Below, in pieces: positions 14,726 through 28,381 of a DNA stretch of 64,000 bases. The DNA is taken from positions 1-64,000 of the forward strand of contig CAMHLV010000009.1 in the NCBI GenBank assembly GCA_946186115.1, in the 5' to 3' direction. The notes below the pieces were generated by a model. That model made no database searches and was not told where the DNA came from. It was given only the letters and a program-made list of their open reading frames with translations. Numbering within the stretch: the first letter of the stretch is position 1; each line of letters opens with the position of its first letter. The position numbers and the translations under genes were made by a program. Source of the stretch: an uncultured Prevotella sp. Lineage in GTDB: Bacteria > Bacteroidota > Bacteroidia > Bacteroidales > Bacteroidaceae.

Positions 14726-16765
14726 TTATTTTGTCTTAATGGTAAGGTTAGTAACGGGTTTCATATTCTCATCGAGGAATCGGACACACATGTCACTCAG
14801 TCCAGGGCCGTTGACTACGGCACAACGCAGGATGTTGCGGCCTTTGTGCAGGGTAAGACGCTGCGACATACCGTCGTCTTGTACCATGCGGCGGTCACTC
14901 TCCAGCGTCAGCACGCGCTCGTCGTTGAGCCACCAGACAGAGGCGCCGTTGCTGCCTGCTGCCAGACGGATATTCGTAAGTTCCTCAGGACAGTCTATGG
15001 CCGTGACTCCCCAGAACAGAGAGTTGTATGTCTGCTGTCCCCATTTTTCTGCAAAGTGAAACAGTTTGACATTGTAGCTGTTACTCTCTACAGCACGCCA
15101 TTTCAGTGTCTGTTTTCCTATCTTCATGCTCTGGCCATCTTTAGGCAGCAAAGCTGTAGGCGGGGTGAGATTGTTCTCCAGATAGTCGTACGTGAGTGTC
15201 AGATTACTGTTTGTAGGCTTGTTGACAGGCTCCAGCAACATCCAGCGGCGAATGAATCCTTCATTGTCAGGACTTGATGTGGCTGTAGTGACAGGCGAGA
15301 AGTAATCAGGGCGGTTCTTGAATTGCAGCCAGTCGATGCTTACCCCTTCACCCTCGCAGGTCAGAACCACGTCTGTAATGCCGTTTGGTATGTACTCCAT
15401 AGGCACTGAAAGTGTGAGCCACTGGCCACTCTGGTCGCGACGGAATGGGCCGCGCTCTGTAATAACCGTAACCTTTACCTTGGCAATAATCCTGCCTTTG
15501 GCATTCTTCTCCCTGACAAAGAACTCTGTGTTTTGATTTGCCTTGGCACATACTACCAAATATCCGTTGCTGATACTGGCGAAATCTACATCGCCATAGC
15601 GCAGCCAGCTGCCTTTGGCGGGCAGGGATGCACAGCTGCCTCGTTGAGGCTGCAAGGTGTCGTTATAAGTTGTGGTGACGTCGGCTCCTGCCGAACTGAA
15701 GCGGTCGATCTCAATGCGCTCTGAGGCTTGTGTGATACCCACGCCCCGCATACTCTCCTTTACTTCCTGGATGGTACCGTCGGGATTGAACGACACCTTT
15801 TCTATGCAGACAGAGCGGCGTTTGTCGTCAGAGGGAGAATAGTAGTTAGTATGGTAGAACAGATACCACTGATCGTGATATTCCACAAAACTGTGGTGAT
15901 TGGTCCAGCAGCCATTGGGATGCTCTGCCATGAATATTCCTTTGAAATCCCAGGGACCTAACGGAGATTTTGACATGGCATAGGCCAGTGTCTCTGTGCC
16001 ATTATCAACTCTTACCCAAGGGAAAGTGAGATAATACCAGCCGTTGCGTTTGAAGGCAAAGGGACCTTCCTTGAATCCTTCGGGTAGTCCTTCCATGGCT
16101 TGTCCGCCTACGAGCATCGGTGGTATCTCTGGTGTATTGGCGTCAGAATCAGGACGGCGGGGAAATTTCATTTCCGTCAACTCTCCGTCCAACTCTTTCA
16201 TATTAGGTTTCAGTCTTGCACCGCGAATGCCCATGCCCGACCAATAGATATAGGCTTGGCCATCGTCATCGATAAGCACACATGGGTCGATGCCCATTAC
16301 GCCCTTAATGGGCTGTTGCTCACACGTAAATGGTCCTTCTGGCTTGTCGGCAGTGGCAACACCTATGGCAAAACCGCGTCCCTCCTTTGGTTCGTTAGGA
16401 AAATAGAAGTAGTAGCGGCCATCCTTGCATACGCAGTCGGGTGCCCACATTGAGTATCCTGCAGGATTGCCCCAGGGCACTTGTTCCTGTGTCACAATTA
16501 CACCATGGTCTGTCCAATGTGTAAGATCGGCTGATGAGAATACGTGATAGTCGGCCATACAGAACCAATCTTTGCGGATGTTTGCATTAGAGCCGTCGGG
16601 TGTAACGGCAGGCGGAACGATGTCGTGTGAAGGGTAGAGATACACCTTGTCGTTGAAGACGCGGGCGGTGGGATCGGCCGTAAACAGGTCACTGATTATT
16701 GGGTTCTGTGCTGTTGCCTGTGTAGTCGCGCAGAGAATAAGTGCTGATAATAGGGTCTTTCTCAT
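14726..16765 (-). CDS. GH43-CBM6 enzyme with extra C-terminal domain
   Basis: The 679-residue protein has a signal peptide and a GH43 domain with FTADPTARVFND, MGIDPCVLIDDDG and FKEGPFAFKRNG as the catalytic triad blocks. A CBM6 region follows (ERIEIDRFSSAGADVTT, ending VSIDWLQFKNR). The last ~180 residues (IRRWMLLEPVNKPTNS, then a jelly-roll-like stretch ending LTNIRLAAGSNGASVWWLND) are an accessory domain seen in some Bacteroidetes GH43 enzymes but not known to me by function. Expected activity is beta-xylosidase or arabinofuranosidase on xylo-oligosaccharides. The start is only 1 bp after the GH3 stop codon, so translation is coupled. Confidence 0.82.
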   Translation of the reverse strand: MRKTLLSALILCATTQATAQNPIISDLFTADPTARVFNDKVYLYPSHDIVPPAVTPDGSNANIRKDWFCMADYHVFSSADLTHWTDHGVIVTQEQVPWGNPAGYSMWAPDCVCKDGRYYFYFPNEPKEGRGFAIGVATADKPEGPFTCEQQPIKGVMGIDPCVLIDDDGQAYIYWSGMGIRGARLKPNMKELDGELTEMKFPRRPDSDANTPEIPPMLVGGQAMEGLPEGFKEGPFAFKRNGWYYLTFPWVRVDNGTETLAYAMSKSPLGPWDFKGIFMAEHPNGCWTNHHSFVEYHDQWYLFYHTNYYSPSDDKRRSVCIEKVSFNPDGTIQEVKESMRGVGITQASERIEIDRFSSAGADVTTTYNDTLQPQRGSCASLPAKGSWLRYGDVDFASISNGYLVVCAKANQNTEFFVREKNAKGRIIAKVKVTVITERGPFRRDQSGQWLTLSVPMEYIPNGITDVVLTCEGEGVSIDWLQFKNRPDYFSPVTTATSSPDNEGFIRRWMLLEPVNKPTNSNLTLTYDYLENNLTPPTALLPKDGQSMKIGKQTLKWRAVESNSYNVKLFHFAEKWGQQTYNSLFWGVTAIDCPEELTNIRLAAGSNGASVWWLNDERVLTLESDRRMVQDDGMSQRLTLHKGRNILRCAVVNGPGLSDMCVRFLDENMKPVTNLTIKTK

Positions 16766-16766
16766 C

Positions 16767-21379
<4,613 letters not shown>

Positions 21380-21403
21380 TTAGTGGTAATATTTGTTTGT
21401 TTG

Positions 21404-21411
21404 CAAAGATA
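21404..21411 (-). promoter_or_regulatory. -7 promoter element of the CE6-CE1 operon
   Basis: TATCTTTG on the minus strand lies 37 bp before the start codon at 21367. Confidence 0.7.
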
Positions 21412-21431
21412 GGAAATATTTCCTAATTATA

Positions 21432-21459
21432 TAGCAAATTGGCTTTTGTGTCTGTAACA
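21432..21459 (-). promoter_or_regulatory. Xylan-type operator, CE6-CE1 operon (shifted copy)
   Basis: TGTTACA starts at 21459 with AAAAG at the usual internal position, but the second half-site is weak. It begins 48 bp before the -7 box, ten bases (one helical turn) closer than in the other promoters. Confidence 0.45.
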
Positions 21460-21492
21460 TGCTCATTGCGGGGAGTAAACCGCGCCGAGTGT

Positions 21493-21520
21493 TGTTATAT
21501 GAAGAAAAATACATGTTACA
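21493..21520 (+). promoter_or_regulatory. Xylan-type direct-repeat operator, GH5 promoter
   Basis: TGTTATA (21493) and TGTTACA (21514) are 21 bp apart with AAAA between them. The first base is exactly 58 bp before the -7 box at 21551. Confidence 0.6.
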
Positions 21521-21550
21521 TATAAGCAACTATTATATAAAAAGAATATA

Positions 21551-21558
21551 TATCTTTG
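21551..21558 (+). promoter_or_regulatory. -7 promoter element of the GH5 transcription unit
   Basis: TATCTTTG, followed by a predicted start near 21565. It leaves a ~200-base leader before the GH5 start codon. The divergent region 21368-21761 holds this promoter, the CE6-CE1 promoter, two operators and the leader hairpin below. Confidence 0.7.
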
Positions 21559-21644
21559 CACTCGAAATAAGAGAAGACTTTTTCAGAATCGCTTTTGTTG
21601 AAGTTAGATTTATTAAAGTTAGTAGTTTTGGTATGTAATAGAAT

Positions 21645-21675
21645 GGGGGCCGACGTGAGTCTCCCCCCTTTTTTT
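21645..21675 (+). terminator. Terminator-like hairpin inside the GH5 leader
   Basis: GGGGG (21645-21649) pairs with the C-run at 21663-21668, with an inner GAC/GTC stem, and is followed directly by seven T residues. It lies between the promoter and the GH5 start codon, so it could end a ~110-base RNA or work as an attenuator. Confidence 0.65.
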
Positions 21676-21761
21676 AAAATCAGAGCATAAAGCTAACCTA
21701 ATGACGAATAATTGATGATCCCAATGACATTAAATGTAAAGACTAAAAATAAAAAAAATTG

Positions 21762-23093
21762 ATGAACAAATTAAAATTTCTTTTTTTGCTGTCCACGATG
21801 GCATTGGCTGTCTCGTGTGGTGATGATGATCCTGTAAAAGAAACAGAGAAACCAACTCCCGAGCCCACTCAGCCTTCTACTCCTTCGCAACCGGATGACC
21901 CTGGCACGGATCCGACTGCTTCAGGTCTCTCGCCTCTGCATGTGGAAGGACGCTTTTTTGTTAATGCCGAAGGGCGCCGTGTCAATCTGCATGGTTTTGC
22001 TCAGACTTACAGCCCTTGGTTTAACGAGAGAGGTTCCAAATGGACAAATTACGATGTGGCAGGCTGTCTGAGCTACAACCAGGGAATTATTGACGGCATT
22101 CTGAATGCTGGTTGGAAGATGGACTTCGTGCGTCTACACATGGATCCTTACTGGAGTAACGACCCTGCTATAAGGAGCACCATATCTGATGCAGACTGGA
22201 AAGGCGAGGCCGATATTCGTGCCTTCAATTATGAACGCTTCAAGAAATACCTTGATGAAGTGTTTGTGCCGATGGCCGAGTATGCCATTTCGAAAGGGCT
22301 CTATGTCGTGATGCGCCCACCTGGTGTCTGCCCGGAGAAAATCTATATGGGTGGCGACTACCATCAGTATTTAAGAAGGGTATGGGCTTGCGTGGCTCAG
22401 CATCCTAAACTGAAAAACAATGGAGCCGTATTGTTTGAACTCTGCAACGAGCCTATTCAGATTTGCGATAAGAATGGCAATGCCGTCAATAATTGGGATG
22501 GTGCAACGTTTGACAAGCGTGGTCAGTTGATGACCGAGTTTATGCAGGACCTGGTGAATATGATTCGGGCCTATGAGTGCAATAACATCCTGCTCATTCC
22601 CGGTCTGCACTACCAAATGCTGTACAGCACATTTGGCAAATATCCTGTAACTGGCAGCAACATCGGCTATGCCGTCCACTGCTATCCCGGTTGGTATAAC
22701 AGCGGCTACGACAAAGAGGTGGATGTCGTGTATGACAATTTCAAGTCAGGCTGGAACAACGAGATTAAACCCGTTGCCGATATGGCACCTGTTGTGGTGA
22801 CTGAGATGGATTGGGCTCCTGAAAAGTACGATTCTTCATGGGGAAAAGCCATCACCGGACAATCTGGTGGAAATGGTTTCGGGGCTAACTTCATGCGTAT
22901 CTGTGACGAGACCCATAATGTCAGCTGGCTCCTCTTTACTGATGGTCATCTGCTGGCTCAGTACGATGATAAGTTACCTGACGGCAATACCTTCCTGACA
23001 GACCCGGAAGCCTGTCCGCGTCCGGTGTTCCGCAAATATCAGATATATGCTACCAAGGAATACAGTGACATGATTAACAAGCCCGATTATTGA
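21762..23093 (+). CDS. GH5 endo-glycanase lipoprotein, probable xylanase
   Basis: The protein has about 443 residues with the start at ATG 21762. The lipobox ALAVSC places the lipid on C19, and an acidic/proline-rich tether (TPEPTQPSTPSQPDDP) leads to the catalytic domain, so it is an outer-surface lipoprotein. The GH5 barrel shows NLHGFAQTY, FVRLHMD, the acid/base glutamate E230 in LFELCNEP and the nucleophile E348 in VVVTEMDW. The GH5 subfamily is not certain. GH5_21 enzymes in xylan loci are a good candidate. It has its own promoter, operator and leader, and xusA follows with a further promoter. Confidence 0.85.
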   Translation: MNKLKFLFLLSTMALAVSCGDDDPVKETEKPTPEPTQPSTPSQPDDPGTDPTASGLSPLHVEGRFFVNAEGRRVNLHGFAQTYSPWFNERGSKWTNYDVAGCLSYNQGIIDGILNAGWKMDFVRLHMDPYWSNDPAIRSTISDADWKGEADIRAFNYERFKKYLDEVFVPMAEYAISKGLYVVMRPPGVCPEKIYMGGDYHQYLRRVWACVAQHPKLKNNGAVLFELCNEPIQICDKNGNAVNNWDGATFDKRGQLMTEFMQDLVNMIRAYECNNILLIPGLHYQMLYSTFGKYPVTGSNIGYAVHCYPGWYNSGYDKEVDVVYDNFKSGWNNEIKPVADMAPVVVTEMDWAPEKYDSSWGKAITGQSGGNGFGANFMRICDETHNVSWLLFTDGHLLAQYDDKLPDGNTFLTDPEACPRPVFRKYQIYATKEYSDMINKPDY

Positions 23094-23107
23094 CGTTAAT
23101 TAAAGAA

Positions 23108-23135
23108 TGTTACAAAACGTAAATTCCGCGTTACA
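23108..23135 (+). promoter_or_regulatory. Xylan-type direct-repeat operator, xusA promoter
   Basis: TGTTACA (23108) and CGTTACA (23129) form the direct repeat with TAAA between. The distance to the -7 box at 23166 is 58 bp. Confidence 0.65.
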
Positions 23136-23165
23136 CACAGAAAAGGGTAATTGCGGGAAAGCATG

Positions 23166-23173
23166 TACCTTTG
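23166..23173 (+). promoter_or_regulatory. -7 promoter element of the xus operon
   Basis: TACCTTTG, with start expected near 23180. It excludes the TTG at 23171 as start codon of xusA. Confidence 0.75.
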
Positions 23174-23200
23174 CAGCGTGAAATAATTTTAATTAAAATA

Positions 23201-26200
23201 ATGTACAACAACGATGAATCAAAATCTGTCAAAATGAAAAATCTAAAACAATTGATTAGACGGACTATTCCTATGATGTTGATGCTACTGACTTGTAGTT
23301 TGACTCTGCATGCTCAGGGCGTTACTGTCACTGGAACGGTTACGGATGCGTCCGCGGAACCATTGATTGGTGCCTCGGTAGTAGTGAAGGGACAAACTTC
23401 CCTGGGAACAGTGACTGATTTTGATGGTAACTTCACCTTGAATGTTCCATCAGAGTCATCGGTCATTGTTGTTTCTTATGTGGGTATGACCACACAGGAA
23501 ATCAAGGTCGGCAAGCAGCGCAGACTTAAAGTCACGCTGTCAGACGACACCCAGCTGGAGGAAGTCGTAGTAGTAGGTTACGGCCAGCAGAAGAAGGCCT
23601 CGGTTGTGGGTGCTATCACCCAGACCACAGGTGCAGTGCTGGAACGTGCCGGTGGTGTATCTGACATCGGATCTGCCCTGACGGGTAATCTTCCTGGTGT
23701 TATCACGACGGCATCAACTGGTATGCCTGGTGATGAAGACCCGAAGATTGTTATCCGTGGTGTCAGCTCTTGGAACAACTCAGATCCTCTCGTTCTCGTA
23801 GATGGTATCGAGCGTCCTATGTCAAGTGTGGACATCCACTCTGTTCAGAGCATTTCTGTACTGAAGGATGCTTCTGCCACAGCTGTGTATGGTGTGAAGG
23901 GTGCTAACGGTGTTATCCTTATTACTACTAAGCGCGGTACAGAGGGTAAGGCTAAAATTTCTGTTGGTGGTAGTACTGCTCTTAAGCTGGTTTCAAAACT
24001 GCCGAAGACATACGGCTCTGCCGAGTCTCTCTATTATGTCAACCAGGCTGTCAGACATGAGCTTGGACTTCACCCTGCAAGCTGGGGTGACATTCGCTCA
24101 ACTGAATTTATCAACAACTATAACGCTCCTGCCGGAAGCATCGATCCTGAGACGGGCATGCTGATGAGCGAGCGTTATCCTGATGTAGACTGGCAGAAGG
24201 AGCTCTTTGACGACTATGCCATGTCTTACAATGCTAATGTGAATCTCGCTGGTGGTACCAAGGATGTTAAATACTTCGCTGCTGTTGACTATCAGCACGA
24301 GGGTGACCTTTTCCGTGAGTGGGACAACAACCGTGGTTATCAGGGCGGTTACGGTTTCAACCGTATCAACGTTCGTTCAAACCTTGACTTCCAGCTCACC
24401 AAGACGACTGTCTTGAAGGCCAACCTTGCCGGTAGTTATGGTATCAAGGATTCTCCTTATGGACTTGAACCAAACTCATGGTATGAGACACAGTTGTGGC
24501 AGGCTGCTTATTCTGCTCCCCACGATGTGTTTATGCCACGTTACAGCGATGGCATCTGGGGCTATTATCCCAAAGACACGCAGGGTGCTCCTAACTCAGT
24601 GACCAACCTTGCATTGCATGGTGCCAACCAGACTACCACCACTCGTATCAACACCGACTTCACCTTGGAGCAGGATTTGTCGTTCATCACCCAGGGGCTG
24701 AAGCTTTCAGGTCTTATCTCTTGGGATAACGTATTCGTCGAGACTAATCGTGGTATCAATGACCTCTATCATAATGCACAATATAAATATGTGGATCCTC
24801 TGACGGGCGTTGTAGAGTATGCTGAGAAACCTGGTGGTAACAACAACTTCGACTTTGTTGAGCAGAGAGCATGGACAACTGATGGTGGTTCTCTGAACAA
24901 CTGGGCAACACAGCGTAACCTCTTCTATCAGGTACAGCTGTTCTGGGGTCGCCAGTTCGGTAAGCACGATGTAACCGCCATGGGTGTGTTCAACCGTTCA
25001 GAGCGTGCCACTGGTAGTGAGTTTGCACACTATCGTGAGGACTGGGCTTTCCGTGCCACTTATAACTACGACAACCGTTACATGTTGGAGTACAACGGTG
25101 CTTACAACGGTTCTGAGAAGTTCTCCAGCGACAACCGCTTTGCTTTCTTCAATTCAGGCGCTATCGGTTGGAACATTGCCAATGAAAAGTGGTTCAAACC
25201 TGTTGCAGGGGCACAGCTCTTTGGCCGTAACTTGATTGACATCCTCAAAATTCGTTATTCTTACGGTGAAATCGGTGAGGACTACATTCGTGAGCGCTGG
25301 CTCTATCAGACTGAATGGGCATACGGCGGCAACACTAAACTGAACTCCACCAACCCGAATGACAATTCTCCATATACTTGGTACAAGGAGAAGAAGGTTG
25401 GTAACCCTGAGACTCACTGGGAGAAGGCTATCAAGCAGAACCTTGGTATTGACTATGCATTCCTGAATGGTATTATTGCCGGTACATTCGAGTTCTTCCA
25501 CGAGAAGCGTTCTGATATTCTGATTCCTGGTGGTGAGCGTGCGGTTCCTTCCTATTTTGGTGCTACTGCTCCTTATATGAATAAAGGTAGAACGAAGACC
25601 ACAGGTTATGAGTTGGAACTCCGCTTGAAGTATGACTTCGCCAATGGTATCCACGCTTATGCTAACATGAGCATGACTCATGCCAAGAACGTCATTCTTG
25701 AGCACGACGATGCATACTACTTGCCCGCCTATCAGAAGAAGTTTGATTATTCTATCAATCAGGCGCACAGCTATATAGATAATGGCTTTGCCAATAGCTG
25801 GGATGAGGTTATTGCCATGTCTACTCATAATACCAATGACAACCAGAAACTTCCTGGTCAGTATATTATCACTGACTTCAATGGCGACGGTGTCATTGAT
25901 GCCAACGATAACGCACCATACGCTTATACAGGTATCCCCCAGAATACCTACAACCTGACGCTGGGCTTAGACTATAAGGGCTTCAGCTTCTATGCACAGC
26001 TCTATGGCGTGACCAACGTCAGCCGTTACGTAGCGTTCAACTCACTGCCTAAGCCTTATCTGCATACGGTATTTGACGAGGGTGCTTATTGGTCGCCTGA
26101 AACACATGAGGGTATTCCGACACTCCGCATGAACACCACTCCGAACTACTATGAGGGTACGCGCTTCCTCTTCGACGGTTCATTCTGCCGTCTTAAGAAC

Positions 26201-26407
26201 CTTGAAGTTGCTTACACATGGAATAGTGGTTGGGTTCGTAAGATTGGCCTTAACATGTTGAGAGTTTATGTCAATGCTAACAATCTCTTCGTTTGGACTG
26301 ATATGCCTGATGACCGTGAAAGCAACTTTGCTGGAACAGGTTTGGCTTCACAGGGTGCTTACCCGACTTTGAAGCGTATCAACTTCGGTCTTAAGTTCGA
26401 GTTGTAA
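23201..26407 (+). CDS. xusA: SusC-like TonB-dependent transporter, first xylan pair
   Basis: The protein has 1068 residues from ATG 23201; a second ATG at 23234 gives the more typical signal peptide start (MKNLKQLIRRTIPMMLMLL). After the signal peptide comes the carboxypeptidase-D-like extension (TGTVTDASAEPLIGASVVVK to VSYVGMTTQEI), the TonB box region LEEVVVVGYG, the plug (LVDGIERPMSSVD, LKDASATAVYGVKGANGVIL), and a long barrel ending RINFGLKFEL. It moves xylo-oligosaccharides across the outer membrane with energy from TonB, with the SusD partner next to it as lid. Gene order and partner genes match the xus cluster described in Prevotella bryantii. Confidence 0.9.
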   Translation: MYNNDESKSVKMKNLKQLIRRTIPMMLMLLTCSLTLHAQGVTVTGTVTDASAEPLIGASVVVKGQTSLGTVTDFDGNFTLNVPSESSVIVVSYVGMTTQEIKVGKQRRLKVTLSDDTQLEEVVVVGYGQQKKASVVGAITQTTGAVLERAGGVSDIGSALTGNLPGVITTASTGMPGDEDPKIVIRGVSSWNNSDPLVLVDGIERPMSSVDIHSVQSISVLKDASATAVYGVKGANGVILITTKRGTEGKAKISVGGSTALKLVSKLPKTYGSAESLYYVNQAVRHELGLHPASWGDIRSTEFINNYNAPAGSIDPETGMLMSERYPDVDWQKELFDDYAMSYNANVNLAGGTKDVKYFAAVDYQHEGDLFREWDNNRGYQGGYGFNRINVRSNLDFQLTKTTVLKANLAGSYGIKDSPYGLEPNSWYETQLWQAAYSAPHDVFMPRYSDGIWGYYPKDTQGAPNSVTNLALHGANQTTTTRINTDFTLEQDLSFITQGLKLSGLISWDNVFVETNRGINDLYHNAQYKYVDPLTGVVEYAEKPGGNNNFDFVEQRAWTTDGGSLNNWATQRNLFYQVQLFWGRQFGKHDVTAMGVFNRSERATGSEFAHYREDWAFRATYNYDNRYMLEYNGAYNGSEKFSSDNRFAFFNSGAIGWNIANEKWFKPVAGAQLFGRNLIDILKIRYSYGEIGEDYIRERWLYQTEWAYGGNTKLNSTNPNDNSPYTWYKEKKVGNPETHWEKAIKQNLGIDYAFLNGIIAGTFEFFHEKRSDILIPGGERAVPSYFGATAPYMNKGRTKTTGYELELRLKYDFANGIHAYANMSMTHAKNVILEHDDAYYLPAYQKKFDYSINQAHSYIDNGFANSWDEVIAMSTHNTNDNQKLPGQYIITDFNGDGVIDANDNAPYAYTGIPQNTYNLTLGLDYKGFSFYAQLYGVTNVSRYVAFNSLPKPYLHTVFDEGAYWSPETHEGIPTLRMNTTPNYYEGTRFLFDGSFCRLKNLEVAYTWNSGWVRKIGLNMLRVYVNANNLFVWTDMPDDRESNFAGTGLASQGAYPTLKRINFGLKFEL

Positions 26408-26439
26408 ACATGTAATATAATACATTATTAATATATAAT

Positions 26440-28341
26440 ATGAAAAGATTATTTTCAATATATAAGTCTGTTGCAGTCATGTTTGCACTGGGACTGTCTT
26501 TGACAATGGCTACCAGCTGTACAGACTATCTTGACAAGGCTCCAGAATCAGACGTTTCTGCTGAGGATGCCTTCAAGAACTTCAAGAACTTCCAGGGCTT
26601 TACAGAAGAGCTTTATCTCTGTATGCCTGACTTCACTCGTGGATATTGGACCACTTCCTGGAACTGGGGTGACGACGATATCATGGCTGTAGGTATTAAC
26701 TACCACATGAGCTATAAGGTTGACCAGGGCGACTTCTGGGGCTGGCAGAGAGAATTTGATGGTTGGGGTTCTGGCTTTATGGAGCCCAGTACAGAATTCG
26801 ATCCTAATGACCGTTTCAAACGTGGACTTTGGCCTGCTGCATGGTATGGCATCCGTAAGTGTAACGTAGGTCTTGAGAACATGGACCTTATGACGGCTGC
26901 TTCTCAGGAAGAGAAGAACGCTGTCAAGGGACAGCTCCTCTTCTTCCGTGGCTGGTTCCACTTCATGCTGATGCAGTATTTCGGTGGTCTTCCCTATCTG
27001 GATGCTCCTGTTGCTCCCGATCAGGCGATGACACTTCCTCGTGAATCTTACAAGGCATGTGCCGACAAGGCTGCGAAGGATTTCCGTGAGGCTGCCGATT
27101 TGTTGCCTATCGATTGGGATAAGTCGTCTGTAGGTAGCAACACCCTTGGTAAGAACGGTTTCCGTATCAATAAGATTACTGCCCTTGCCTATCTGGGTAA
27201 GAACTATCTCTGGGCCGCTTCTCCGTTGATGAAGAATATCGATGAGAAAATGAACGTGCTAAATCCCAACGCAAGTACCTATGAGTATGATGCAGAATAT
27301 GCCAAGAAGGCTGCTGATGCGCTCGGTGAGCTGCTTGCTCTGGTTGAAGGTGGTCGCACCCAGTATAAACTGGTTGATTTCGAGAATTATTCGGACCTCT
27401 TCTATACCTGGAACAAGAACATGCTTCCCCCGGGATCGACAGAGTCAATTCTCCGCGCCATTGCTGCAGATGCTTGGCAGAACTCTCATTATGGCGTGTT
27501 CACTGAGTTCGGTGGTTATATCCTTACGGGTGGACAGTCTTTCTCGATGCCAACCGCCAACTACATTAACTATGCATATGGTATGGACAATGGTTTACCC
27601 TTGGACGATCCCGAATCAGGTTTTGATCCGACGCATCCTTGGAAGGACCGTGACCCCCGTTTCTATCATGACATCGTTTATGATGGTGTGCAGGTGGTAG
27701 AAGGAACAATCGAACCCGAGAGCAACCGTTATGCAAACCTCTATACAGGTGGTACTTATCGTGATGAAACCAAGGAGAGCCGTACAGGTTACTTCCTTTA
27801 TAAGTTCATCCCAATGCTCGCCAACAACTACGACATGGGTAGTACTTATATGAAACTGTATATTGACTGTCCGTATCTGCGTCTGGCCGACTGTTACCTG
27901 ATGTATGCAGAGGCTGCCGCTGCCGCTGGCGGTGCCAGCTACAAGGCTTCTAACTGTCCTCTTACAGCCGTTCAGGCAGTCAACAAGATTCGTGAGCGCG
28001 CCGGTGTAGCTGAGGTTGCAGCCAAGTTTACGGGCGACAACCATAAGTTCATGGACGAAGTTCGTCGTGAGCGTGCTTGTGAGCTGGCTTTCGAAGGACA
28101 TCGTTTCAACGATCTCCGTCGTTGGCTGTTGCTGGATAAGGCTCCTTTCAATGTCAAGACTTCCCAGGAATTCACGCGTGCCGGAGAACTTGATCCGAAG
28201 CATCCTGAGGAGACATTGGTATCTGGATATATGGAGAAAACGATTCTCAAACGTAACTTCACGGACAAACACTGGTGGTTGCCTTTGAAGAGAAAGGATA
28301 CCAGCATCTATCCGGAGTTCTTCCAGAACCCAGGTTGGTAA
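26440..28341 (+). CDS. xusB: SusD-like glycan-binding lipoprotein, first xylan pair
   Basis: The 633-residue protein has a lipobox (TMATSCTDYLDK), the SusD N-terminal helices, TPR-like segments (CPYLRLADCYLMYAEAAAAA) and the C-terminal RagB/SusD signature (RRERACELAFEGHRFNDLRR, ending FFQNPGW). It binds glycan at the cell surface and forms the lid on XusA. It lies 32 bp after xusA and belongs to the same operon. Confidence 0.92.
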   Translation: MKRLFSIYKSVAVMFALGLSLTMATSCTDYLDKAPESDVSAEDAFKNFKNFQGFTEELYLCMPDFTRGYWTTSWNWGDDDIMAVGINYHMSYKVDQGDFWGWQREFDGWGSGFMEPSTEFDPNDRFKRGLWPAAWYGIRKCNVGLENMDLMTAASQEEKNAVKGQLLFFRGWFHFMLMQYFGGLPYLDAPVAPDQAMTLPRESYKACADKAAKDFREAADLLPIDWDKSSVGSNTLGKNGFRINKITALAYLGKNYLWAASPLMKNIDEKMNVLNPNASTYEYDAEYAKKAADALGELLALVEGGRTQYKLVDFENYSDLFYTWNKNMLPPGSTESILRAIAADAWQNSHYGVFTEFGGYILTGGQSFSMPTANYINYAYGMDNGLPLDDPESGFDPTHPWKDRDPRFYHDIVYDGVQVVEGTIEPESNRYANLYTGGTYRDETKESRTGYFLYKFIPMLANNYDMGSTYMKLYIDCPYLRLADCYLMYAEAAAAAGGASYKASNCPLTAVQAVNKIRERAGVAEVAAKFTGDNHKFMDEVRRERACELAFEGHRFNDLRRWLLLDKAPFNVKTSQEFTRAGELDPKHPEETLVSGYMEKTILKRNFTDKHWWLPLKRKDTSIYPEFFQNPGW

Positions 28342-28381
28342 TAGTGTGAATAAAGAATAATGTATAAAGAATAAAGATTTT
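28342..28381 (+). repeat. Heptamer-type array between xusB and xusC
   Basis: Units GTGAATA, AAGAATA, ATGTATA, AAGAATA, AAGATTT follow each other with period 7, from just after the xusB stop to the xusC ATG at 28382. Confidence 0.7.

Noticed and set aside
23171..23200. Start of xusA at TTG 23171
   Set aside because: The codon lies in the -7 box TACCTTTG; transcription starts after it. ATG 23201 or 23234 is used instead.
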